Of a DNA stretch of 64,000 bases, positions 25,754-34,400 are shown one piece after another (position 1 is the first letter of the stretch; each line of letters opens with the position of its first letter). The notes below the pieces were generated by a model. The model saw only the letters and a program-made list of their open reading frames with translations, ran no database searches and was not told the DNA's origin. The stretch covers positions 124,001 to 188,000 of the forward strand of contig NZ_CABVIY010000003.1 of the NCBI RefSeq assembly GCF_902498195.1, given 5' to 3'. The position numbers and the translations under genes are program-made. The DNA comes from Pseudomonas fluorescens. Lineage in GTDB: Bacteria > Pseudomonadota > Gammaproteobacteria > Pseudomonadales > Pseudomonadaceae.

Positions 25754-26770
25754 ATGGGTATTCAAGGTATCGATTTATCGCTGATCTGGGGCGTGATCAT
25801 CGCCTTCGGCGTGATGATGTACGTGATCATGGACGGCTTCGACCTGGGGCTGGGCATTCTGTTTCCGCTGATCCCGGATGCCAGGGAACGGGATGTGATG
25901 ATGAACACCGTGGCGCCGGTCTGGGACGGCAACGAGACCTGGCTGGTGCTGGGCGGCGCGGCGCTGTACGGCGCGTTTCCGCTGGCGTATTCGGTGATTC
26001 TGGAGGCGTTGTATTTGCCGCTGATCCTGATGTTGTGCGGCTTGATCTTTCGCGGTGTGGCCTTTGAGTTTCGCTTCAAGGCCAGCCCGCAGAAGCGCCA
26101 CATCTGGGACATGGCGTTCATCGGCGGTTCGCTGCTGGCGACATTCAGCCAGGGCGTGGTGATCGGCACCTACATTGCCGGTATCCCGGTGGTCGACCGC
26201 CAGTTCGCCGGCGGCTCGCTGGACTGGCTCGCGCCGTTTCCGCTGTTCTGCGGTGTCGGGCTGATCGTCGCCTACGCGCTGCTGGGCAGCACCTGGTTGC
26301 TGGTCAAGACCGAGGGCATGCTGGAATCGCGGATGCGCCTGTTCACCCGGCCCCTGGCCTGGCTGCTGCTGGCGGTGATCGGCGTGATCTGCGTGTGGAC
26401 GCCGATCCTGCACCCGGACATCGCCACGCGCTGGTTCAGCCATGCGCACCTGGCGGTGTTCGGCGCGCTGGCGGTACTGGCCTTGCTGGCGCTGTTCGGC
26501 CTGCTCAGGACCTTGCGCCAACGCCACACCCACTGGCCGTTCGCCTTTACCTTGATGCTGGTGTTCCTCGGCTACATCGGCCTGGCGTTCAGCCTCTGGC
26601 CCAACATCGTGCCGCCGTCGATCAGCCTGTGGGCAGCGGCTTCACCGGCGACCAGCCAGTTGTTCATCCTGATCGGCGCACTGTTCATCCTGCCGATCAT
26701 CCTGATGTACACGGTCTGGAGCTACTACGTATTCCGCGGCAAAGTGAGGATTGGCGATGGCTACCATTGA
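25754..26770 (+). CDS. cioB: Cyanide-insensitive terminal oxidase subunit II, CioB
   Basis: The 338-aa partner of CioA with about eight or nine membrane helices. It begins MGIQGIDLSLIWGVIIAFGV and MMYVIMDGFDLGLGILFPLI, a CydB signature, followed by TVAPVWDGNETWLVLGGAAL. The start is preceded by GGGGAGTTG 7-8 nt upstream and lies 17 bp after the cioA stop. The subunit stabilises the complex; it carries no catalytic heme ligands of its own in known bd oxidases. Confidence 0.94.
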   Translation: MGIQGIDLSLIWGVIIAFGVMMYVIMDGFDLGLGILFPLIPDARERDVMMNTVAPVWDGNETWLVLGGAALYGAFPLAYSVILEALYLPLILMLCGLIFRGVAFEFRFKASPQKRHIWDMAFIGGSLLATFSQGVVIGTYIAGIPVVDRQFAGGSLDWLAPFPLFCGVGLIVAYALLGSTWLLVKTEGMLESRMRLFTRPLAWLLLAVIGVICVWTPILHPDIATRWFSHAHLAVFGALAVLALLALFGLLRTLRQRHTHWPFAFTLMLVFLGYIGLAFSLWPNIVPPSISLWAAASPATSQLFILIGALFILPIILMYTVWSYYVFRGKVRIGDGYH

Positions 26771-26891
26771 TAGTGGGTACAAGCGGCTGGGATGGCTGGG
26801 GGTGATCTGGTTGGGGAGTGTGGTTTCGTTGGCGGTGGTGGCCGAGGCGCTGCGGATGTTGATGCAGGCGGCGGGGATGAGTAGCCACTGA
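26757..26891 (+). CDS. Small DUF2474-type subunit of the bd oxidase
   Basis: A 44-aa protein, MATIDSGYKRLGWLGVIWLG then SVVSLAVVAEALRMLMQAAG, with one membrane helix. It starts inside the last codons of cioB (14-bp overlap). Position and size fit the DUF2474 miniproteins that accompany CioAB, analogous to CydX of other bd oxidases. Probably assembles with or stabilises the oxidase in the inner membrane. Confidence 0.85.
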   Translation: MATIDSGYKRLGWLGVIWLGSVVSLAVVAEALRMLMQAAGMSSH

Positions 26892-26911
26892 TCACACGCG
26901 CCTGTAGGCGC

Positions 26912-27007
26912 TGTGTAGGAGCTGACGAGTGCAACGAGGCTGCGATCTTTTGATTTTGTTTTTGAAGCAAGATCAAAAGATCGCAGCCTCCGGCGGCTCC
27001 TACAGGG
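26912..27007. repeat. REP/BIME element, GTAGGAGCTG type
   Basis: Degenerate left unit GTAGGAGCTGACGAGTGCAA and right unit GGCGGCTCCTACAGGG around an AGATCAAAAGATC-type core. It lies between the convergent ends of the cio operon and the CAP-domain gene. Confidence 0.85.
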
Positions 27008-27036
27008 AAAGAATATTCCAGGCTGGCCAAGGCCGC

Positions 27037-27888
27037 TTACTGCGCCCCGAACATCACTGTCCAGTAAATCCCCGCATCACTCTTCGGATCGGTCGCATAC
27101 GCGGCGCCCACATCGCGGAACTGCGGGTTCATCAGGTTGGCGCAATGGCCGGGGCTGGTCAGCCAGCCGTCGACCACCTTGCGTACGCTGTCCTGCCCGG
27201 CGGCGATGTTCTCGCCGATCTGCTGGAAGTCGTAGCCCGCCAGTTCCGCGCGGTCGCCCGGGGTGCGGCCATCGCGGTCCTTGTGATCGAAATAATTGTT
27301 GTTGGCCATGCTGCGCGACTGGGCTTCGGCGGCGCTGGCCAGGGTGGCGTTCCAGGTCAGTGGCGTGGTGGCGTTGAAGGATTGCGCGCCGCATTGGCGC
27401 GTTCGGGTGCGGGCGACGTTAATCTCGGCCAGCAGCTTCTGGCCTTCGGCCTGCCAATCTCCCAGGCGTGCGCTCAACAGCGGGCGCGCCACCACGATGC
27501 GCCAGTCGCGGTCCTGGTGGCTGACGCCGACATCGACGAATTGCGGGTCCAGCACGATCTGGCAAAAGCTTTCCTGGATCGCCTTCATCGCCGACGCCGC
27601 ATCACGCGGTCCGGACAGGCTGATCGCCTGCACGTTTTTCATCGGATAACCCGCCGTGGCCATGGCCTGTTGCAGGTTGCCGATGCTGGCGGCGTTCAGC
27701 GCCAGTCGCGGATCGGCCGCCAGCGGTGGCAGTTCCGAGGAGACCTGGCCGGCGCAGCGCTGCAACTGGCTGCGGTAGACGTTGATCGATTCGATCAGTT
27801 GCGACTCTTCGCTCGCCAACGCGGTGGCGGCGAACGACAAGCCCAGTGAAAAACCGGCAAAGCGCAGAGCGGATGATAGGAAACGCAT
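27037..27888 (-). CDS. Secreted CAP/SCP-domain protein (YkwD-like)
   Basis: A 283-aa exported protein. The signal peptide is MRFLSSALRFAGFSLGLSFA with cleavage near ATALASEE. The last 130 residues form a CAP domain: LAEINVARTRTRQCGAQ, WNATLASAAEAQSRSMANNN, FDHKDRDGRTPGDRAELAGY and GHCANLMNPQFRDVGAAYA, with the conserved His/Glu region. The N-terminal half is a helical domain without a name. Bacterial CAP proteins are extracytoplasmic and of uncertain biochemical role. The start at 27888 is chosen for the signal peptide. Confidence 0.88.
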   Translation of the reverse strand: MRFLSSALRFAGFSLGLSFAATALASEESQLIESINVYRSQLQRCAGQVSSELPPLAADPRLALNAASIGNLQQAMATAGYPMKNVQAISLSGPRDAASAMKAIQESFCQIVLDPQFVDVGVSHQDRDWRIVVARPLLSARLGDWQAEGQKLLAEINVARTRTRQCGAQSFNATTPLTWNATLASAAEAQSRSMANNNYFDHKDRDGRTPGDRAELAGYDFQQIGENIAAGQDSVRKVVDGWLTSPGHCANLMNPQFRDVGAAYATDPKSDAGIYWTVMFGAQ

Positions 27889-28030
27889 GGAAATCCTCCT
27901 TGAGCTGACTGCGCCCATGATGCGCGAAATTGCCCCCTTGAAGACACCGGATTTTCGTGAAGGTTAGAGGCGATGTGCAATCATTTCACTACTACACTGA
28001 AGCGATCATTCCCACTGAGTCCTTCCGACC

Positions 28031-28648
28031 ATGCGCCTCGACTGGATCGCTGCCTGTCTTGCACTGACAATCCTTGCCGCGCCGGCGTTCGCCGCAGACG
28101 AAGCAAAACAAAAAGTGGCCGAAGACAAGGCCGAGGTGCTGGAGCAAAAAGCCGCTGAAAACAGCAGCCCCGCACCGGCGCCCAAGGCCGAAGCCATTAC
28201 CCAGTCCGAAGTCCAGGCCGTGGACCCCGCCGGCGCCGCGCCGCTGGACGACGCCATCACCTGCCTGGCCCGCTCGATCTACTGGGAAGCCAAGGGCAAG
28301 GACTCGGCCGACATGGAAGCGGTAGCCAACGTGGTCATGAACCGCCTCGGTCACGAGGGGTTCCCGGATACCGTGTGCGGCGTGGTCAAGCAGGGTTCGG
28401 AAACCAAGAGTTGCCAGTTCTCCTGGTGGTGCGACGGCAAATCCGATTCGGTGCAGGAAGAAGTGCCGTATGCCATGGCCAAGGAAATCGCGCGCAAGGC
28501 GCTGAACAAACAGCTGCCGGATCGCACCGGGGGCGCCCTGTATTTCCATGACCGCACGGTGAAGCCGGATTGGTCCAAGGAATACATCAAGACCGTGGAA
28601 ATCGGCTTGTTCAAGTTCTACAAACCCCGTGGCGGGGATGCGAAATAG
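28031..28648 (+). CDS. Cell-wall hydrolase, SleB family
   Basis: A 205-aa exported protein: signal peptide MRLDWIAACLALTILAAPAF ending at AFAADE, an Ala/Lys/Glu-rich linker (residues 22-70), then a SleB-type hydrolase domain. That domain has CLARSIYWEAKGKDSADMEA, VANVVMNRLGHEGFPDTVCG, CQFSWWCDGK and GALYFHD. The domain cleaves the peptidoglycan glycan strand in spore formers; in Pseudomonas it probably acts in wall remodelling. The divergent CAP-domain gene starts about 140 bp away. Confidence 0.88.
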   Translation: MRLDWIAACLALTILAAPAFAADEAKQKVAEDKAEVLEQKAAENSSPAPAPKAEAITQSEVQAVDPAGAAPLDDAITCLARSIYWEAKGKDSADMEAVANVVMNRLGHEGFPDTVCGVVKQGSETKSCQFSWWCDGKSDSVQEEVPYAMAKEIARKALNKQLPDRTGGALYFHDRTVKPDWSKEYIKTVEIGLFKFYKPRGGDAK

Positions 28649-28752
28649 CCGCATTAACGTAGCAAAAACGTCGAAACTTTGTTGAACCACCGAAACTGAC
28701 ATATTTCTGTTTTACAAGCTTCATGACGGGACAACCAGGTTGGAAAAACGTC

Positions 28753-29526
28753 ATGAACGGGAACAGAACCATGGGCCAGGACATTTTAGTATCGGTGCTG
28801 ATTCCAGCGAAGAACGAAGCGAACAACCTCAAGCCGTTGCTTGAGGAAATTCGCGTGGCCATGGCCGATGAGTCCTATGAAATCATCGTGGTCGACGATG
28901 GCAGTACCGATGCCACCTTGCACGAACTGCGGCAGGTCAGGGACAGCGGCCTGGGCACCTTGCGCATCCTGCGTCATGAGCGTTCGCTGGGCCAAAGCAC
29001 ATCGCTCTACCACGCGGCGCGGGAGGCGCGGGGGCAATGGCTGGCCACCCTCGATGGCGACGGGCAAAACGATCCGGCGGACATCCCCGGCATGCTGGCG
29101 CTGGTACAGGGCGAGGCGGGCAGGGCGGGTGTGCAACTGGTGGCCGGGCATCGGGTCAACCGCCGCGATACGCCGAGCAAGCGCTGGGCCTCGCGTTTTG
29201 CCAATAACCTGCGCCGTCGTCTGCTCAAGGACGCCACCCCGGACACCGGCTGCGGCTTGAAGCTGATCGAGCGGTCGGCGTTTTTGCGCCTGCCGTATTT
29301 CGACCACATGCACCGCTTTATTCCCGCGTTGATCCAGCGCCACAACGGCCGAATGATCGTCCACCCGGTCAACCACCGGCCGCGCACGGCCGGGGTATCC
29401 AAGTACGGCAACCTCGACCGCGCGCTGGTGGGCATCCTCGACCTGATCGGTGTCTGGTGGCTGATCAGGCGCACCCGCCTGAATACCCATGCCCAGGAAA
29501 TTCACGCCCAGGAGCTGGAAGGATGA
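28753..29526 (+). CDS. Family 2 glycosyltransferase (polyprenyl-phosphate sugar transferase type)
   Basis: A 257-aa GT-A enzyme that likely loads a sugar onto undecaprenyl phosphate on the cytoplasmic side. Motifs: VSVLIPAKNEANNLKPLLEE, YEIIVVDDGSTDATLHELRQ, WLATLDGDGQNDPADIPGML (DGD/DGQND nucleotide-sugar site), TPDTGCGLKLIERSAFLRLP and the late HRPRTAGVSKYGNLDRALVG. Three in-frame ATGs are possible (28723, 28753, 28771); 28753 has GGA about 9 nt upstream. The two downstream genes encode an LAB_N membrane protein and an ArnT-like transferase, so the product is probably used for glycosylating lipid A or another envelope glycolipid. Confidence 0.88.
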   Translation: MNGNRTMGQDILVSVLIPAKNEANNLKPLLEEIRVAMADESYEIIVVDDGSTDATLHELRQVRDSGLGTLRILRHERSLGQSTSLYHAAREARGQWLATLDGDGQNDPADIPGMLALVQGEAGRAGVQLVAGHRVNRRDTPSKRWASRFANNLRRRLLKDATPDTGCGLKLIERSAFLRLPYFDHMHRFIPALIQRHNGRMIVHPVNHRPRTAGVSKYGNLDRALVGILDLIGVWWLIRRTRLNTHAQEIHAQELEG

Positions 29527-29801
29527 TCCTGACGCGCGAAGCCTTGTGGCTGGTGATCGGCTTTGCCGGGCAGATCGCCTTTACCGGCCGATTCGTCTTG
29601 CAGTGGCTGTACAGCGAATACAAAAAACGCAGCGTGATCCCGGTGAGCTTCTGGTACTTGAGCATCGTCGGCAGCACCTTGCTGTTCGCCTACGCCATTT
29701 ACCGCCAGGACCCGGTGTTCATTGCCGGCCAGGCCTTTGGCTCGATCGTGTATTTGCGCAACCTGCAATTGATCGCCAAAAGCCGGAAAACCAAGGAATA
29801 A
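29523..29801 (+). CDS. LAB_N (lipid A biosynthesis N-terminal domain) membrane protein
   Basis: A 92-aa protein beginning MILTREALWLVIGFAGQIAF. The core has FVLQWLYSEYKKRSVIPVSF and WYLSIVGSTLLFAYAIYRQD, then AFGSIVYLRNLQLI. Three short membrane helices are visible. LAB_N proteins occur beside polyprenyl-phosphate glycosyltransferases and LpxB; they are thought to help flip or present the lipid-linked sugar, without direct proof. The start overlaps the GT2 stop by 4 bp, and the stop lies 3 bp before the next gene. Confidence 0.88.
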   Translation: MILTREALWLVIGFAGQIAFTGRFVLQWLYSEYKKRSVIPVSFWYLSIVGSTLLFAYAIYRQDPVFIAGQAFGSIVYLRNLQLIAKSRKTKE

Positions 29802-29804
29802 GCC

Positions 29805-31340
29805 ATGCACCGAACCTTGTCGCCCAGGGTCGAGTGCCTGGGCCTGATGCTGCTTGCCTTTGTGTTGATGGGTGCAGGTCTGGGATTGCGCGAGGCGCAG
29901 AACGTCGACGAGGAACGGTTCCTCGGCGTGGCGCTGGAGATGTTGCATAACGGTGCCTGGCTGATTCCGCACCGCGCTGGCGAGATCTACGGCGACAAGC
30001 CACCGATCTTCATGTGGACGGTGGCGTTGTTCGTCTGGCTCACCGGCAAGCCCAACATTGCCCTCTATCTTCCGGGGTTGTTTTCGGCGGTGACGGTCAC
30101 GGCGATGGTCTACGACCTGGGGCGGCGGCTATGGACCCGGCGTATCGGTCGCATCGCGGCACTGTTGTTCCTGGCCACGTACCAGACCTACAGCATCCTG
30201 CGCACCGGCCAGATCGACAGCTTTCTGATTCTGTTCACGACCCTGGGCCTGTACGGCCTGGCGCGTCATCTGCTGCTCGGGCCGGCGTGGCGCTGGTTTT
30301 ACGTGGGCTGTGCGGCCATGGGCATCGGCGTGATCACCAAAGGCGTGGGCTTTCTTCCAGCCTTGATGCTGATCCCCTATGGCTACGCGGTGCGCCAGCG
30401 CTGGCCCGGCGTGGTGGCGATGCCGGGCGAGGCGCGTCGCTGGTTGCTGGGGGTGGGGGTGATGCTGGCGGCCATTGCGATCTGGCTGCTGCCGCTCGCC
30501 CTGTCCATCACGCTCAACGGCACGGCGGACGAACTCGCCTATGCGCGGGAAATCCTCCTGCGCCAGACTGCCGGGCGCTACGCCGCCGCGTGGCACCATC
30601 GCGAACCGTTCTGGTACTTCTTCACCCACGTCATCCCGCAATATTGGCTGCCGCTGGTGCTGGTGCTGCCATGGCTGGTGCCGGCGTGGCGCCGCCAACT
30701 GCAAAAGCGAGACGGCCGGGTGCTGGTGCTGCTGGGCTGGGTGCTGCTGGTGGTGCTGTTTTTCTGCATCAGCAGCGGCAAGCGCAAGCTGTACATTTAC
30801 CCGGCGTTGCCCGCGCTGGTGCTGGTGGCCGCGCCGCTGGTGCCCTGGCTGTTGCAGCGCTGGCTGCGCCCGCGCCCGAGGCTGCGGCGGGTGTTGCCGG
30901 CGCTGGTGGTGACCTGGTTCGTGCTGTGGTTCGCCCGGGGTTTCGTCGAGCCAGTCAGGGACGGCACCAATCCCAATGAGACGATCATGGCGCGGGCGAA
31001 CACCCTGACCCAAGGCGCGAACCTGGTGCTGGTCAACTGGAGCGAAGGGCACTGGTTGTTCGCGCGCCAGCCGATCGTGCACTTCGGCATGCTCGACTCC
31101 ACGGTAGAAAGCGCCGCGCAATGGCTGCGCGAACATCCGCAGGACTTTGCACTGGTGCCGGACGAATTGTTGACGCGTTGCTTCCATCCCGAGGCTGCCC
31201 GGGCGCTGGGTGAAAACTCGCGGTCGTCATGGTCGATTGTCGGGGCGGATGCGGATAACGGCCAGTGTCATCCGGGGCCGGCAACCAGGGTTTATCGCTT
31301 TGCATGGAGCGATCCGGTCGCCGAACGAAAACCACTGTAG
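29805..31340 (+). CDS. ArnT-like glycosyltransferase (GT39/GT83 superfamily)
   Basis: A 511-aa integral membrane transferase that uses a polyprenyl-phosphate sugar on the periplasmic face. The first periplasmic loop holds the acidic catalytic pair in LREAQNVDEERFLGVALEML and the motif GEIYGDKPPIFMWTVALFVW. About ten helices follow up to residue 390, then a soluble C-terminal domain (IVHFGMLDSTVESAAQWLRE, LVPDELLTRCF). Resemblance is to ArnT, which adds aminoarabinose to lipid A, but the arn synthesis genes are absent here. The sugar may therefore be different. Confidence 0.88.
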   Translation: MHRTLSPRVECLGLMLLAFVLMGAGLGLREAQNVDEERFLGVALEMLHNGAWLIPHRAGEIYGDKPPIFMWTVALFVWLTGKPNIALYLPGLFSAVTVTAMVYDLGRRLWTRRIGRIAALLFLATYQTYSILRTGQIDSFLILFTTLGLYGLARHLLLGPAWRWFYVGCAAMGIGVITKGVGFLPALMLIPYGYAVRQRWPGVVAMPGEARRWLLGVGVMLAAIAIWLLPLALSITLNGTADELAYAREILLRQTAGRYAAAWHHREPFWYFFTHVIPQYWLPLVLVLPWLVPAWRRQLQKRDGRVLVLLGWVLLVVLFFCISSGKRKLYIYPALPALVLVAAPLVPWLLQRWLRPRPRLRRVLPALVVTWFVLWFARGFVEPVRDGTNPNETIMARANTLTQGANLVLVNWSEGHWLFARQPIVHFGMLDSTVESAAQWLREHPQDFALVPDELLTRCFHPEAARALGENSRSSWSIVGADADNGQCHPGPATRVYRFAWSDPVAERKPL

Positions 31341-31438
31341 GAGCGAGCGCTGCTCGTGATGGACGCGAAAGCGCCATGTACCTGCGTCGGGTACTCGTCA
31401 TCGTTCACCACCATCGCGAGCAGGCTCGCTCCTACAGG
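31335..31438. repeat. REP/BIME element, GTAGGAGCGAGC type
   Basis: Inverted REP pair between the convergent ends of the ArnT-like gene and the 1180-aa membrane protein gene. Its first bases overlap the last codons of the ArnT-like gene. Confidence 0.9.
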
Positions 31439-31452
31439 TTCAATGAGAGCCG

Positions 31453-34400
31453 TTAAAACTTGGCGAAATTCAACGCATCGACAATGGCCGAGCCGCCAAT
31501 GCCCGTCAGTGACAGTAGCAAGGCCCGCACCAGCGGTTCCTCGGAGTAGCGCGAAAACGAGCCGGTGTTGAGTGTCGCAATGCGCTCGCGAATCATCTGG
31601 AACTTGTCATACCCGTTGGTGGTGGCAGGTGTTGCCAGCAGGTAGGCGTCTATGCGCTGCAACGCCATTCCCCGGGCTTTTTCCGCGGCGCGGCGCAACG
31701 ACAGTGCGGACGCCAGCAACAGCAGCGCGGTCAGCGTGAATGAAATGACCATGCCGGGCGGTGTGGGCCAGTTATCGAACACGCTGCTGCGCGAGGCAAT
31801 CAGGATCAGCATGACCACGGTCGGTGCGTAGATCAGGCGATTGACCGCCGAGGTGCGTTTGGCAATCAGCAACAGGTCGACCCAGTCATCGATGCACGGA
31901 TGCTTGCCGACGCCAAAGATCTTCTGATGTTCGGCTTGCAGTTTGACCGGCCAGATCGCGTAGCGCGTGCTCAAGTGGCGGATGAACCGCGTCAGCAACA
32001 GGTTGGCGTCCACCACCCAGAACACCAGCACCTGGAAGGCCAGCGTCGGCAATAGCCAGCTGAGCAGCCAGACGGGCGAGTCACCACGAACGGGGATCCC
32101 GGCCACCGGCCAGATGACGTACAGCACGCTGGTGGCCACCACAAATATCCAGGTGGCGAGCATGGCCCGCAGCATGCGGGCACCGAATGAACCGCACACA
32201 CAGTGCTCTCCCCAAAAGCGTGCGACGGACATGACGGGGCGTCCATCGGCGCTGGTTTCCGAGACCAGTGACTTGGACCTGGACCACTCGACGCTGGCGT
32301 TGGACAGTGGAAACAGAATGAGAAACAGGCACTGGCCCAATTCCTTGCACCACTGGCGCCATGTTTTGTCTTTCTTGCCCCGGGCAAAGCTCGGAAGCTG
32401 CCCCAGGAGACTCATCCGGTATTTCTGGATGTGGGGACGCAAGTGATAGGCCGTTTCGATTTCGATCCTGTTGATGCGCAAGTTGCGCTGGCCCCACGCC
32501 AGCGCCGAAATGCAGATGAGCACGGCGAGCAGGCGCAACGCAGCGGTCGGCCAGGCACTGATGCCTTCGAACAGGAACATCGGCTCACCCAGCCCGTGGT
32601 CGGTCAATGCGCTGCGCATTTGATAGGCCAGCATCAGGGCCAGGACAAACACCACCAGGGGCACCGCGATGTACCAGGCGCTGGCGTCGAACATCCCGTG
32701 GCCCACCACGGGCGGTGAAATTCTGGCCAGCGGCTGAAGCGAGCGACGGGTCAGCTTCGAGGTGATGATCCCCAGCAGAATCAGGGCGAAACTGCCCCAC
32801 AGGAACTCGGCGTGCCAGTAGCGTGTGCCGATCAAGGCGCAGGCAGCCGCGGCCATGTACAACGCCATCGGTACACCTCGTACCCAGGCCAGGGGCGGGT
32901 CGTTGACCGATTGCGAGCCTTCGATCCACCACCACAGCAGGAACGCGGCCAGCAGTAACAGCGTGAACGTCAGTGGCCCTGCCCAGAAGAACGATTGGGT
33001 TTGCTTGAAGTTTTCACGTATCGAGTCTGACGGCTCGGGGTAGGGCGGGGGTGAAGGGTCTTGCAGGCAACGCAGCGCCATCAGGTCATGGGGACGAATG
33101 CCCCGATTGGATTCGGACAGTGCCGGTGCGGCGCAGTTTTCGGGACGCGACGCTGTCAGTCGGCTGGCCAGCGGAATGAATCCGCTGATCCCGACTTCGT
33201 AGATGCCCGGCGACAGGAGTTCCGATTTGGAGTAGTCGAACTTTGCCCGTTTGACATCGAAGGGCTGCGGCGCCAAGGCCGCCAGCACCGAGATAAACAC
33301 CGAGCTTTGCAGGCTGTCGCGAAAGGGCGGGATGTCCTGTTGCAGGGCGCGCGTCAGTGTCAGCCCGTAAGGCGCCGCGAGGATCAGGTTGCGCGTGGTT
33401 TCCGCCTGCCCCCGTTGCAGCATCCGCGCATCCAGGTCGGTGGAGAAGTAGAGCTTGTAGGGCATCCGGGCCTTGAGGGCCTGCAGCACCAGCAACTTGT
33501 CGTAGCTGTCGACGCCCAGCACGCCGATGGCGCCGATTCCGCTGACCCCGTCGCGCCGGTAGGCTTCGTCTTCGTTGGCGATGTGATCGGCCAGGCGGCG
33601 CAAGTAGTCGAGCTGCGAGTTGCCGTCGGATTTCTCCAGCGGGCTGAGGTCCACCTGGGTGGCCGCTCGGCTGTTTTTACTGGACTCGGGGCTGGTGGAT
33701 TTTTCGCTACTGGCGGACTCTTCCGGCAGGCGTCCGTCCAGGCCTCGCAGATAGCTGAAGCGCAAGACCCACTGATCGACGACGCCCTTTTTATCTTTTT
33801 CGTCGTCACCCAGGTGAGCGTCCAGCGCCACCTGATCCTTGAAACTCTCCATCAGCGCCCGACTGTAGAAACTGTCCCATTCGGCGATCAGCGCAATGCG
33901 ATTGGTCTTCGCCCAGCGATTGACGTTGCAAGGCGATCCGACGCGACGCAGTTTGCCTTCGCTGCAGCGAATACCCGTGGCCGGGTCCACTTTGCGCAGC
34001 TTCAGTTCTTCGAGCAACAGGTGGGTCATGGTGCCGTCGTCGCTGACGGTACGCAGCAATTTCATGGGCTGTCTGAGGGGTGTTTCCTGCGGTGGCGTCT
34101 GCCCCGCCAGATCCGGCAAGGCTTGCACCACCTTGCGCATTTTATCGGCCTCGGAAGGCTTGAGGCTTTTCTTGAGCGTTTCGTTATCCGCCGTCGCCAG
34201 CGGTGAATAAATCTCGACAGCGGGCGTTGCCTTGTTGTCCGCATCTTGCTGGTACATGTCCAGCAGAACCGTCGAGGTCGAAGGGCCAATGACTTTCAGC
34301 ACCGGTGATTTATCAGGTTGTTCGCAGGCCGTTTCGATGCCTCCCGCTTGTCCAGTGGTGCAGGCCAGGCGCCGGCGCAACGACTCCAGGGCCTCCAGGG

